The notes under the pieces are model-generated. The model worked only from the letters and a program-made list of their open reading frames with translations. It had not been told where the DNA came from and did not search any database. The position numbers and the translations under genes were made by a program. Positions 18,477-26,644 of a stretch of 64,000 nt of DNA are shown in pieces. Every line of letters begins with the position of its first letter. The stretch's first letter is position 1. The stretch comes from an uncultured Shewanella sp. (GTDB lineage Bacteria > Pseudomonadota > Gammaproteobacteria > Enterobacterales > Shewanellaceae): contig NZ_CANMUW010000011.1 of assembly GCF_947501225.1 (NCBI RefSeq), positions 62,001 to 126,000 on the forward strand, in the 5' to 3' direction.

Positions 18477-19112
18477 ATGGCTCTGATTGGTAAGCCTAAA
18501 CCGGATCCTACTTTGGAATGGTTTTTATCACACTGTCACATTCACAAGTATCCAGCCAAAAGCACTTTGATCCACGCTGGTGAAGAATCAGATACGCTTT
18601 ATTACATCGTTAAAGGTTCTGTCGCTGTTTTGATCAAAGACGAAGAAGGCAAAGAGATGATCCTCTCTTACCTTAATCAAGGCGACTTCATCGGGGAACT
18701 TGGCCTGTTTGAAGAGCAAGCCGAACGTACAGCTTGGGTTCGTGCTAAGCAACCTTGTGAAATTGCAGAGATATCTTACAAGAAATTTAAGCAGCTCATT
18801 CAGGTTAACCCTGAAATCTTGATGAAGCTTTCTTCGCAGATGGCTTATCGCCTGCATAGCACCAGCCAGAAAGTTGGTGATCTTGCATTCCTGGATGTCG
18901 CAGGAAGAATCGCTCAAACATTACTGCATTTGGCTAAGCAGCCGGATGCGATGACTCACCCGGATGGCATGCAGATCAAGATCACTCGTCAAGAGATTGG
19001 TCAAATCGTTGGCTGTTCACGTGAGACAGTGGGACGTATCCTTAAGATGCTTGAAGAGCAAAGCCTGATTCAAGCTCACGGTAAAACAATCGTAGTTTAC
19101 GGCACACGCTAA
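18477..19112 (+). CDS. crp: cAMP receptor protein
   Basis: A 211-residue global regulator. The cAMP pocket shows [10 protein letters not shown] and ERTAWVRAK, with Thr where E. coli CRP has Ser at the phosphate contact. The hinge helix carries LHSTSQK and the DNA-recognition helix reads [19 protein letters not shown], matching E. coli in the base-contacting RxxxxR/E residues. Length and sequence are close to E. coli Crp (210). In Shewanella, CRP is a main activator of anaerobic respiration, so it may act on fccA 3-5 kb away. The stop is followed by a strong terminator, so the gene is monocistronic. Confidence 0.97.
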   Translation: MALIGKPKPDPTLEWFLSHCHIHKYPAKSTLIHAGEESDTLYYIVKGSVAVLIKDEEGKEMILSYLNQGDFIGELGLFEEQAERTAWVRAKQPCEIAEISYKKFKQLIQVNPEILMKLSSQMAYRLHSTSQKVGDLAFLDVAGRIAQTLLHLAKQPDAMTHPDGMQIKITRQEIGQIVGCSRETVGRILKMLEEQSLIQAHGKTIVVYGTR

Positions 19113-19150
19113 GCTAACATTAAGTTAGATTTAAGACAGCTTCGATAAAG

Positions 19151-19181
19151 TGGCCTGAGATGATCTCAGGCCATTTTTTTT
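19151..19181 (+). terminator. Rho-independent terminator of crp
   Basis: A 10-bp perfect stem (19151-19160 with 19164-19173) with a 3-nt loop is followed by eight T. The next gene starts only 13 bp later. Confidence 0.93.
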
Positions 19182-19194
19182 GGAGATAATATTA

Positions 19195-19533
19195 ATGACA
19201 AGGGCACTGTGTGTTAGCTTATTCGCTCTTGCGACCTTAATGTCGATGAAAGGTCACACAACCAACCTGATAGAACTCGAGCATTACGAGGCTAAACAAT
19301 TAGTTAGCTCAGGAAAGATCTTGTCCCTCGATGTCACTCTCTCCAGAATAAAACATTTCTGTTACGGCAAACTTATCGATGCACACCTCTATCGTGAAGA
19401 TGGTAAATGGCGTTATGATTTGCAAATTAAGGCACAACATGGCCAAATTATAGATCTGAGCCTGGACGCTAGCACCGGACAGCCCGATCCCTATAGATCA
19501 TTACCCAGTGACTGCAGAGCTTTTGAGAAATAG
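19195..19533 (+). CDS. Small secreted PepSY-domain protein
   Basis: A 112-residue protein with a signal peptide (RALCVSLFALATLMS) and a PepSY-like domain: EHYEAKQLVSSGKILSLD at the front, then HLYREDGKWRYDLQIKAQHG and LDASTGQP, the usual strand pattern ending in a D-A-x-T-G turn. PepSY proteins are often periplasmic and frequently sit beside sensor kinases, where they are thought to modulate the sensor. This gene is 47 bp before a response regulator and kinase, so the three are probably one operon. The ATG at 19195 has a GGAG 9 bases upstream and is preferred to the TTG at 19180, which lies in the terminator T run. Confidence 0.8.
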   Translation: MTRALCVSLFALATLMSMKGHTTNLIELEHYEAKQLVSSGKILSLDVTLSRIKHFCYGKLIDAHLYREDGKWRYDLQIKAQHGQIIDLSLDASTGQPDPYRSLPSDCRAFEK

Positions 19534-19580
19534 TTCAGCCTGCCACTTGAGTCGATGACACCATTTGATGACAGGTTAAT

Positions 19581-20255
19581 ATGAAACTACTGCTCGTTGA
19601 AGACAATACACTACTCGTTGAAGAACTCGAAAAACAGCTAAAGCAGGCCGGGTACGTAACAGACGTAACAGATAAAGCGGCCGAAGCCGACTACCTATTG
19701 AAAGAGACCAATTACGATTGCGTGATTCTCGATATCGGTTTACCCGACGGAAATGGGCTGGAACTACTCGAAAGCTGGCGTAATCAAGGGGTTAATACAC
19801 CTGTCATCATGCTGACTGCGCGCAGCCAGTGGCATGAGAAGGTCGAAGGATTCAATGCCGGCGCAGATGATTACCTGGGCAAGCCGTTCCACACTCAGGA
19901 GCTCCTGGCGAGAATACATGCGCTCATACAGCGCGCCCACGGCAAGGCGAGTTCACCAACGAAAGAGCTCAGTTTTTCAGGCGTCACTCTCGATGAAAAC
20001 CAGCAATCAGTCATGGTCGGCTCCCAATCATTTGAGCTGACCGCGATGGAGTTCAGGCTACTCAAGATATTTCTGATGTCACCGGAAAAACTGCTCTCAA
20101 AGTCACAGCTCACGGACAAACTTTACCAGTTCGATGATGAGAAGGAGAGCAATGTGGTAGAGGTCTATGTCACCCATCTGCGCAAGAAGCTAGGTAAGAC
20201 AGCCATCGAAACCCGTCGTGGCCAGGGATACATTTTCCACGGCATCAAACAATGA
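19581..20255 (+). CDS. OmpR/PhoP-family response regulator
   Basis: A 224-residue regulator. The receiver has the acidic pair VEDN, phospho-acceptor Asp51 in VILDIGLPDGNGLE, Thr/Ser switch MLTARS and Lys in GKPF. A winged-helix DNA-binding domain follows (about 130-222; LTAMEFRLLKIFL, SNVVEVYVTHLRKKLG, TRRGQGYIF). It resembles the PhoP/QseB group. The stop overlaps the kinase ATG by four bases (ATGA), so the two are co-translated. The signal is unknown; Mg2+, cationic peptides or other envelope stress would be guesses. The upstream PepSY protein is the likely partner of the sensor. Confidence 0.92.
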   Translation: MKLLLVEDNTLLVEELEKQLKQAGYVTDVTDKAAEADYLLKETNYDCVILDIGLPDGNGLELLESWRNQGVNTPVIMLTARSQWHEKVEGFNAGADDYLGKPFHTQELLARIHALIQRAHGKASSPTKELSFSGVTLDENQQSVMVGSQSFELTAMEFRLLKIFLMSPEKLLSKSQLTDKLYQFDDEKESNVVEVYVTHLRKKLGKTAIETRRGQGYIFHGIKQ

Positions 20256-21577
20256 TCTCGATAAGAACTAAGCTCAGCCTCTGGCTCACGGGCTTAGTCA
20301 TCCTGTCGACGGCCGTTGCCATTATCTTCTTCGAGTCTATGCTGAGACAGGCGTTTCACGACTCGATCATAGCCAGATTACAGGAAGACTTAGAGCAGGT
20401 CATGCTTGCCACTCAGCTACACGGCGATGAGTTAACCATTGACCAGAGCCAGCTCTCCGGATTCTATAAGCCTGTGTTTTCCGGACGTTACTATCAGCTC
20501 AACCTGCCGGATCATGAGATCCGCTCACGCTCCCTTTGGGATCAGAAACTCGATATCGAACTCTTAAAGGGGGGAGAGAGCCGGGTATGGCAGACTAAGG
20601 GGCCTCAGAATCACGATATTCAACTTCTCTCGCTCGGTCTCAGCTCAGACTCCCTGAATGTAGATGCGACCTTGACCGTGGCTCAGGATCTGAGTATCGG
20701 ACGTAAAATTTTCTCTCAGGTTTACGGCACAAAACTCGGGGTAAACCTGGCGATGCTGTTAACCATGATCGCCGGTATTTTTCTGGTCTTAAGACAATCA
20801 TTTAAACCTATTACCCATATGCAGAAAGCACTCTCAAAGCTGAGGGAGGGTGAGATCAACTCATTAGAGGTCGATAAGATCCCCCCCGAACTGCAGGGGC
20901 TGGCCGAGACCTATAATGAGCTGCTGCGATACTCAAGCAAACAGCTGGAAAGAAGCCGTAATAACATTGGAAACCTGAGTCATGGACTCAAGACACCTCT
21001 GGCGGTGATGCAGCAACAGGTTGAAGCCTTAGGGCTGAAAGATCCTGACGCGGCAATTGCGCTGCAGAAGCAGTTAGATCTGATTCATAAGATGATAGAG
21101 AGAAAACTTGCAGCCGCCCGCATCACGGGCGATATGTTACCCGCAGCACAGATGCAGCTGCCAAAAGACTTAGATGACCTCTGCCAGACCTTAGGTAAGG
21201 TACACTTTCACAAGCAGATACAGTGCAGCATAGACATTCCTGAACAACTGCCAAGGCTTCCCGTTCACAGGGAGGATGGTATGGAGCTGATTGGCAATCT
21301 GCTCGACAACGCTCACAAGTGGGCCAACGCTAAGGTAGAGATCGGCGCCACTATTGAGGGTGATAAGATAAGCCTTACCATAGAGGACGACGGACCCGGT
21401 GTCGCCAATGAAGAGCTGGCCTTATTGACCAGCCGCGGTAAGCGTTTAGACGAGGCGACCATGGGTCATGGCCTGGGACTCTCTATCGTCAAAGATATTG
21501 CCGAACAGTATGAGATAGAGTTGCAATTTACCCATAGCGAACACTTAGGTGGATTGAAGGTGAGCTTAACCTTTTAA
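20252..21577 (+). CDS. PhoQ/QseC-like sensor histidine kinase
   Basis: A 441-residue membrane sensor: N-terminal helix (WLTGLVILSTAVAIIF), a periplasmic domain of about 130 residues, a second helix (VNLAMLLTMIAGIFLVL), and a HAMP-like linker. The phospho-accepting His is in NLSHGLKTPLAVM (about residue 244). The ATPase domain has the N box NLLDNAHKWA, G1 DDGPG and G2 GHGLGLSIV. The periplasmic loop carries the sensed signal; no specific metal motif is obvious. Paired with the overlapping regulator gene. Confidence 0.92.
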   Translation: MISIRTKLSLWLTGLVILSTAVAIIFFESMLRQAFHDSIIARLQEDLEQVMLATQLHGDELTIDQSQLSGFYKPVFSGRYYQLNLPDHEIRSRSLWDQKLDIELLKGGESRVWQTKGPQNHDIQLLSLGLSSDSLNVDATLTVAQDLSIGRKIFSQVYGTKLGVNLAMLLTMIAGIFLVLRQSFKPITHMQKALSKLREGEINSLEVDKIPPELQGLAETYNELLRYSSKQLERSRNNIGNLSHGLKTPLAVMQQQVEALGLKDPDAAIALQKQLDLIHKMIERKLAAARITGDMLPAAQMQLPKDLDDLCQTLGKVHFHKQIQCSIDIPEQLPRLPVHREDGMELIGNLLDNAHKWANAKVEIGATIEGDKISLTIEDDGPGVANEELALLTSRGKRLDEATMGHGLGLSIVKDIAEQYEIELQFTHSEHLGGLKVSLTF

Positions 21578-21652
21578 CTAACTCGCCCACAGACTTTAAG
21601 CGCCCTAAACGGGCCCGTTGAGTAACCCCAGAACAGACTAAAGTTGTTATTA

Positions 21653-21682
21653 AGCCAGTTGCTACTCCCAGCTGGCTTTTTT
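21653..21682 (+). terminator. Terminator of the PepSY-regulator-kinase operon
   Basis: A stem of AGCCAG paired with CTGGCT, extended by a mismatch, with an 11-13-nt loop, followed by six T, lies about 75 bp after the kinase stop. Confidence 0.8.
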
Positions 21683-21962
21683 ATATACTTCGTTTGAGAT
21701 TTTAATCCCTAAACTATGATTCAGTCCCAAGTGTGTCCAGCCCTGAGATAGATTGATACTTCAATTCCGCTTATATCGTCAGTTATTAAGAAGCTACAGC
21801 CTCCTCAGAAGACACCAAATCACACGACTCACTCTGTACCAGTTTACTCATAAATACTTCCCTATCAGCCGGATAGGAGCCCTCAGCGATATAATAGCCC
21901 TCAGCCACATATCTGCTAACCCGATGAGCGGGCACCACTTCGAAGACATCTCCTCCCCTGCC

Positions 21963-22020
21963 CCATAGGAATATGGGTCAGAGGCGGGAATGCCAAATTG
22001 ATGCCGGGAGCATCATTGGC
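21963..22020. repeat. Two-hairpin extragenic element, copy 1
   Basis: A small stem-loop (21963-21976, CCAT..ATGG) is followed by a GTCAGAGGCGGGAATG linker and a larger stem-loop (21992-22020) with arms GCC..GATGC and GCATC..GGC and a CGGGA loop. The same architecture recurs at 22091-22147, 22177-22224 and 53466-53512. Confidence 0.7.
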
Positions 22021-22090
22021 CCATGGCAAACAGACATAAGTGTTCTGACTGCCAGGGTCTAAAGCGTTCCCTACACTCTTAGACATTTCC

Positions 22091-22147
22091 CATATCCATA
22101 TGGGTCAGATGGCGGGAATGCCAACAAATGTTGGGAACATTTGTGGC
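22091..22147. repeat. Two-hairpin extragenic element, copy 2
   Basis: Stem-loop CATATCCATATG, then GGTCAGATGGCGGGAATG, then a second stem-loop (22120-22147) with arms around CAAATGTT and AACATTTG and a GGG loop. The second stem has a different sequence from copy 1 but keeps its pairing, which points to selection on structure. Confidence 0.7.
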
Positions 22148-22176
22148 CAGACACAACGTCTGTTTTATGCCTTGAC

Positions 22177-22224
22177 CCACAGGGACGTGGGGAATGCCAA
22201 ATTGATGCCGGGAGCATCATTGGC
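22177..22224. repeat. Two-hairpin extragenic element, copy 3
   Basis: Stem-loop CCAC..GTGG (22177-22190), then GGAATG, then a stem-loop (22196-22224) identical to that of copy 1. The linker is shorter than in copies 1 and 2. Confidence 0.7.
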
Positions 22225-22282
22225 CCATGGCCCCTTCTTGAAAAAGACAGACATAACTTTCCATTACAAGAATGCCAGACAC

Positions 22283-22310
22283 AAAAAAGCCACAGCACGG
22301 AGTCTGTGGC
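22283..22310 (-). terminator. Terminator of fccA
   Basis: On the minus strand, a 7-bp stem (22289-22295 with 22304-22310) is followed by six T and then G. It lies about 100 bp beyond the fccA stop. A weaker T run on the other side could also stop plus-strand transcripts. Confidence 0.8.
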
Positions 22311-22410
22311 TTTTGTTCAGAGGCTTACTGAAGCGGATAAACCGGAGAGCGTTACCCGCTTCTAACCATACTCACTCATAGAGCGCTTTCAGAAGACTAT
22401 TTCCAGAAGA

Positions 22411-24201
22411 TTACTTCTTCTTAGAGTATGCAGCCGCTTCTTCACCGGCCAGTCTGCCGAAGGTGATGATATCAGAGATAGCGTTACCACCTAAGCGGTT
22501 AGCACCATGAACACCACCGGTCACTTCACCGGCACCATATAGGCCAGGTATAACCTGCTTCTTAGCATTCATGATCTCTGCTTTAGAGTCGATCATCACG
22601 CCGCCCATAGTGTGGTGAACACCAGGAGTCACTTCGATAGCGTAGTAGTTACCTTCATTGATGGCACGAGGCAGGTTAGGACGAGCAAAGTCGGCATCCT
22701 TACCACTTGTCACGAAGGTGTTATAACGAGCAACTGTTTCTTTCAGTGCCTTACCATCGATGTTTTCCATCTTACCTAACTTAACCAGAGTATCGGCAGT
22801 AGGAGCGACACCCAGGCCGATGTACTTATCGATCTTCTTCAGAGACTTACGTACAGAGTCATCGAAGATCAAGAAAGCAGATTTACCTGTTTGTTGCAGA
22901 ATCGCAGCGGCAGCCTTATCACGAGTGGTGATCTCGTTGACGAAACGCTTACCTTCGCGGTTAACCAGGATAGCACCGTTACCACGTACGGCTTCAGTAA
23001 CCATAACGCCACCTTTCACAGAAAGCGTTGGGTGAGCCTGGATGTACTCAAGGTCTTTCATTGCTGCACCGGCATTACCGGCTACGTCGATACCATCACC
23101 GGTTGCACCAGGCTGGTTAGTCGATACGAAACCTTTCAGCTTAGGATCCAGCTTAGCAACACGATCATTGTTCTTAGCGAAACCACCGGTAGCCAGAATC
23201 ACAGCGTCGGCCTTAATCCAGTAGTAACCTTTGTACATCCCCTTAACCAGCAGGCCTTTAACGTTACCTGAATCATCTTTAAGGATCTCGATACCACGGG
23301 TGTTCATGCGCATATCGATTTCGCGTTTAACCGCGTTATCATAAAGCACCTGAATAACGTGTGCACCCACACCTGCACCACCGGTTGGACGGTGAGTACG
23401 GTTAACCGATGCGCCACCCATACGGCCTACATCGCTCAGGTCAGCACCCATGGCTGTCATCCAGTCGACAGAGCCTTTTGAGTGAGAAACCAGCACATCG
23501 ACCAGTGCAGGGTCGTTGATGTTACGTCCCCCCTTCATGGTGTCTTTTGTCATCAGCTCAAGGCTATCTTCGATGCCCTTAGCTTTTTGTTGATCGGTCC
23601 AGGCAGCATTCATACCACCGGCTGCAAGTTTCGCATTACCACCGATAACAGGCTCTTTCTCGATAAGAATTACTTTGGCGCCCTTATCGTGGGCAGCTAC
23701 AGATGCAGAGAAACCAGCTCCGCCTGAACCTACGACAACAACATCGACAGTGTCTTTAGGTGCGCTGGCCAGTGCCGCTTCACGCTCAGACTTATCTTTA
23801 GCAAGCTCGGCGATGCTTGGCTCGTGGCGCTCCCACTTACCTGCATATGGCATATCGAAATCGAAGCTATGGCAGGAATCACAATAGACCATAGATTTTT
23901 CGTGAGCGCTGTGACAAGAGGTACAAGCAACGTCACCAGGGAAGTGAGAGTCGTGAGCGTTGTAATGCTCATGTTTAGTCTCTTCAGCTACCTCTTCCAT
24001 TGTACCGTGGCAAGAAACACACTGCTCATTTTCATAGGTAAGGCTATCGTTAGATAGTTCACCGTCTGCGGTATGACAGCTGTCACACTCTTGGTTTTCA
24101 GCATGGAAGTCTGCAAGGTTATCTGCGGCAGTTGCATTGGCAACCATTCCTGCAGAACCAAGCAAGGTGGCTAGGCATATCGCTTTTTTAAAGTTTTTCA
24201 T
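22411..24201 (-). CDS. fccA: Periplasmic flavocytochrome c fumarate reductase
   Basis: A 596-residue soluble periplasmic fumarate reductase, the same length as I recall for the Shewanella FccA precursor. A Sec signal ([21 protein letters not shown]) is followed by a four-haem domain with CDSCH, CVSCH, CTSCH and CDSCH (about residues 40-110). The FAD domain begins with [13 protein letters not shown] (about 158). The active-site region shows [13 protein letters not shown], then HHTMGGV and [11 protein letters not shown] near the end, supplying the His/Arg residues that bind and protonate fumarate. It takes electrons from the inner-membrane CymA quinol dehydrogenase in known strains and also works as a periplasmic electron carrier. 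The ATG at 24201 has an AGGAG at proper distance; the GTG just before it does not. A TTGA-N6-TCAA box lies about 140 bp upstream. Confidence 0.96.
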   Translation of the reverse strand: MKNFKKAICLATLLGSAGMVANATAADNLADFHAENQECDSCHTADGELSNDSLTYENEQCVSCHGTMEEVAEETKHEHYNAHDSHFPGDVACTSCHSAHEKSMVYCDSCHSFDFDMPYAGKWERHEPSIAELAKDKSEREAALASAPKDTVDVVVVGSGGAGFSASVAAHDKGAKVILIEKEPVIGGNAKLAAGGMNAAWTDQQKAKGIEDSLELMTKDTMKGGRNINDPALVDVLVSHSKGSVDWMTAMGADLSDVGRMGGASVNRTHRPTGGAGVGAHVIQVLYDNAVKREIDMRMNTRGIEILKDDSGNVKGLLVKGMYKGYYWIKADAVILATGGFAKNNDRVAKLDPKLKGFVSTNQPGATGDGIDVAGNAGAAMKDLEYIQAHPTLSVKGGVMVTEAVRGNGAILVNREGKRFVNEITTRDKAAAAILQQTGKSAFLIFDDSVRKSLKKIDKYIGLGVAPTADTLVKLGKMENIDGKALKETVARYNTFVTSGKDADFARPNLPRAINEGNYYAIEVTPGVHHTMGGVMIDSKAEIMNAKKQVIPGLYGAGEVTGGVHGANRLGGNAISDIITFGRLAGEEAAAYSKKK

Positions 24202-24342
24202 CACGTCTCCTAACTTTTTAACAGTTCAAAAATATTTGGAAAATATCGTTGCGCCATTAACAAGCTCATCTCTGGTATTGTTAGCTAAGTTTTCTGACCC
24301 CATAACTATAGGATGCTCTCAGCTTTCTGTTTCAAATAAAGT

Positions 24343-24356
24343 TTGAGCCATGTCAA
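24343..24356 (-). promoter_or_regulatory. Candidate FNR/EtrA-like site upstream of fccA
   Basis: TTGAG-N4-GTCAA matches the FNR consensus TTGAT-N4-ATCAA in eight of ten defined positions. It lies about 142 bp from the fccA start on the divergent side. Fumarate respiration genes in Shewanella are known targets of EtrA and CRP. A single degenerate match by eye is weak evidence. Confidence 0.38.
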
Positions 24357-24427
24357 AGAGGAGCTCAATATTAAAAAAAAAGCAGGAGATGAAAATCAAG
24401 CGAGCTTCACAGCTGAAAAAGATGCTC

Positions 24428-24471
24428 ATGCAAAGATGCATAATTAAATAGGTCGTTATGCAGTTTTGCAT
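24428..24471. promoter_or_regulatory. Paired ATGCA-N4-TGCAT palindromes
   Basis: Two 14-bp inverted repeats, at 24428-24441 and 24458-24471, have identical arms (ATGCA, TGCAT) and different 4-bp centres. They are 30 bp apart centre to centre, about three helical turns, in the gap between divergent fccA and the sensor kinase gene. This is the arrangement expected of two bound dimers on one DNA face. The cognate protein is unknown; the regulator at 26641 is one candidate. Confidence 0.5.
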
Positions 24472-24619
24472 AGGCCATAGATGAATGGATCACAAAACCT
24501 CCGTATCATGCCAGCTCCACCTGATTGAGCTCATAATCTGAGCTGATATGTTGCGTCAAATGTAGTAATTGCGCCCATCACCACAGTTCATCAGTTATCG
24601 GGCATGTTAAAATTCTGCC

Positions 24620-26644
24620 ATGAAATATCTTTTTATATTAGTCATGGTGCTATGTTTCCATGCACCATCTCAGGCCGCACAGGCACAAGACTTATCACAT
24701 AAGAGTATCGTCTTTGGCGTTCACTCCAAAACGGCTCCGCTGGAGTGGCGTAATAATGGTGTCGACCAGGGGTTCAACCTGGAGCTGATGAGCCGAATCG
24801 GACAACTCATAGATAAGAGAATCGTTGTCAGACGGAAAACATTTCAGCAGCTACTGACCGATGTTCATGATCCAGACTGCCCTATCGATGTCATCGCTGT
24901 TGTCAGCCCGGTCACCATAGACAGAAAACTGAGTCAGTCTGATCCTATCTACGCCACTCACGCCAAGGCGTACACGCTGCAGGGCAAGTCCTTTATCAAC
25001 GGCTGGCAGGACCTTGCCGGGAAACGGGTTGCCATCAAGAAAGGCGCCTTCGTGGATGTCTATATAACCGGACAGCCACAGGAGTTCGAACGCGTCGATG
25101 TTGATCTCTACGAGACAGGCTTTCAGCTGCTGATCAAGGGGGAGGTCGATATTGTGCTGGCCGAAAATTTTGTAGCCAGACGTCTGATGCCTCTCTATCC
25201 CTCTATCAGGAGCTCCAGTGATCCCCTGATATATGGTGCCTTCAACTTTGTGAGTAATAAGGTTAACGCTCCTCTGATGGGCCTGATTAACGACGCCCTC
25301 AGACAGCTAAAACTCTCAGGTGAGTATGACCGACTGGTCAATAAATGGTTTGGTACGGGCCGGGAGAAGGTCGATCTCACCTCCACCCAGCAGAAGATGT
25401 TATGGCTGGCTATCACGGTGAGCATCATCTCGGCGCTGGGTATGCTATTCACCGGCTATATCAGCCGAAGCTTACGCAAGCGAACCCGTTCGCTTAACCT
25501 GGAGTTGGCCCAGCGTCGCAAGGCAGAGCATCAAATATCCAACCTGTCCAAGCAGTTTCAATCTGTATTGGATGGGATCCCCCATGGTGTCACGCTATTT
25601 AACCGGGAGTGTGACAGTTTATGGAGTAACGACAACAACAATGATCTGCTGGAAAACCCTGATTTTCACTTTATCGATGGCGAGCCCTTCGAACTCAAGG
25701 TCACCCTGCTGCAGGTACTGGACAACCAGCGCTCGCTTATCGAAGATATGAGCTTTCATGATCAGTTCTGGCAGCTTCAGATCCACCCCATAGGGGAAGA
25801 TCAGGCCGTTATTCTGCTTGAGGAAGCCACTGAGCGACATCAGTTAAGACAGGCCAATGATGAAGCCAGCCGTCTGGCCTCATTAGGAGAACTCTCGGCT
25901 GGCGTAGCCCATGAAATTAATAACCCAACAGGGATTATCATCCACTCGGTCGCCTTCCTAAACGATGCGCTCAAAGATCTCAAGCCGGCAACCGATGCCT
26001 ATCTGAAGCAAAATCCATTCTGGCTTATAGCCGGTCTGGATCCTGAGCGCGCCCTGTATGAACTGCACTATAGCTGCCTCAATATTGACGAGGGAGCGAC
26101 CCGAATAAGCCGCATCGTCAATGATCTCAAACGCTATGCCCTACCTAACATAGCCGCCGAACACCAGAGGCTAAGTCTAAATGAGGTGGTACAGGTCTCG
26201 CTGCGCTTAACCGCCAATCAGATAAAAATATTTAAGATAAGACCCCGGCTGCATCAGCCCGAGCCCTTCATCACAGGGGATGCACAGCAGCTGCATCAGG
26301 TACTGATCAACCTTATCCAAAATGCCTGCCATGCATCACCACCTGACGACGGTGAAGAGACTGAAGCTGGCATGATCGCCATCGAAACCAGCATAGTGGA
26401 TGAGAAGGCCTGCCTGACTGTCTGCGATAACGGTTGTGGCATGGACAGAGCGACGCTACAACGCATCACCGAGCCCTTCTTTACGACTCGTCGCTCATGT
26501 GGCGGCACCGGACTTGGATTATCTGTGTGCAGCAGAATAATCAAAGAACATAAGGGCGAGATGCAGATAACTTCCCGTCAGGGCAAGGGAACCTGTATCA
26601 AACTTCTCTTCTCATTGGACACCTCAATGGAGCACCCCAGATGA
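24620..26644 (+). CDS. Sensor histidine kinase with periplasmic solute-binding domain
   Basis: A 674-residue hybrid of a binding protein and a kinase. A signal/anchor (LFILVMVLCFHAPSQAAQA) is followed by a family-3 solute-binding domain (about 28-250; SIVFGVHSKTAPLEWRNNG, GFNLELMSRIG, GEYDRLVNKWFG). One membrane helix follows (about 263-283; LWLAITVSIISALGMLF), then a coiled linker and a PAS-like region. The kinase core has His in GELSAGVAHEINNPTG, N box NLIQNACHA, G1 DNGCGMD and G2 GGTGLGLSV. The solute-binding domain suggests an amino acid or similar small polar ligand. The ATG of the next regulator overlaps its end by four bases, making a coupled two-component pair. Confidence 0.9.
   Translation: MKYLFILVMVLCFHAPSQAAQAQDLSHKSIVFGVHSKTAPLEWRNNGVDQGFNLELMSRIGQLIDKRIVVRRKTFQQLLTDVHDPDCPIDVIAVVSPVTIDRKLSQSDPIYATHAKAYTLQGKSFINGWQDLAGKRVAIKKGAFVDVYITGQPQEFERVDVDLYETGFQLLIKGEVDIVLAENFVARRLMPLYPSIRSSSDPLIYGAFNFVSNKVNAPLMGLINDALRQLKLSGEYDRLVNKWFGTGREKVDLTSTQQKMLWLAITVSIISALGMLFTGYISRSLRKRTRSLNLELAQRRKAEHQISNLSKQFQSVLDGIPHGVTLFNRECDSLWSNDNNNDLLENPDFHFIDGEPFELKVTLLQVLDNQRSLIEDMSFHDQFWQLQIHPIGEDQAVILLEEATERHQLRQANDEASRLASLGELSAGVAHEINNPTGIIIHSVAFLNDALKDLKPATDAYLKQNPFWLIAGLDPERALYELHYSCLNIDEGATRISRIVNDLKRYALPNIAAEHQRLSLNEVVQVSLRLTANQIKIFKIRPRLHQPEPFITGDAQQLHQVLINLIQNACHASPPDDGEETEAGMIAIETSIVDEKACLTVCDNGCGMDRATLQRITEPFFTTRRSCGGTGLGLSVCSRIIKEHKGEMQITSRQGKGTCIKLLFSLDTSMEHPR

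Larger units (their letters stand above)
24202..24619. other. Divergent intergenic region, fccA / sensor kinase
   Basis: A 418-bp control region for two divergent transcripts. Besides the FNR-like box and the two palindromes it holds an A9-10 tract near 24372. No coding frame with a ribosome site is evident. Confidence 0.6.

Noticed and set aside
21753..22381. Several short open frames between the PepSY-linked kinase and fccA
   Set aside because: They run through the structured repeats and lack ribosome sites and protein-like composition.
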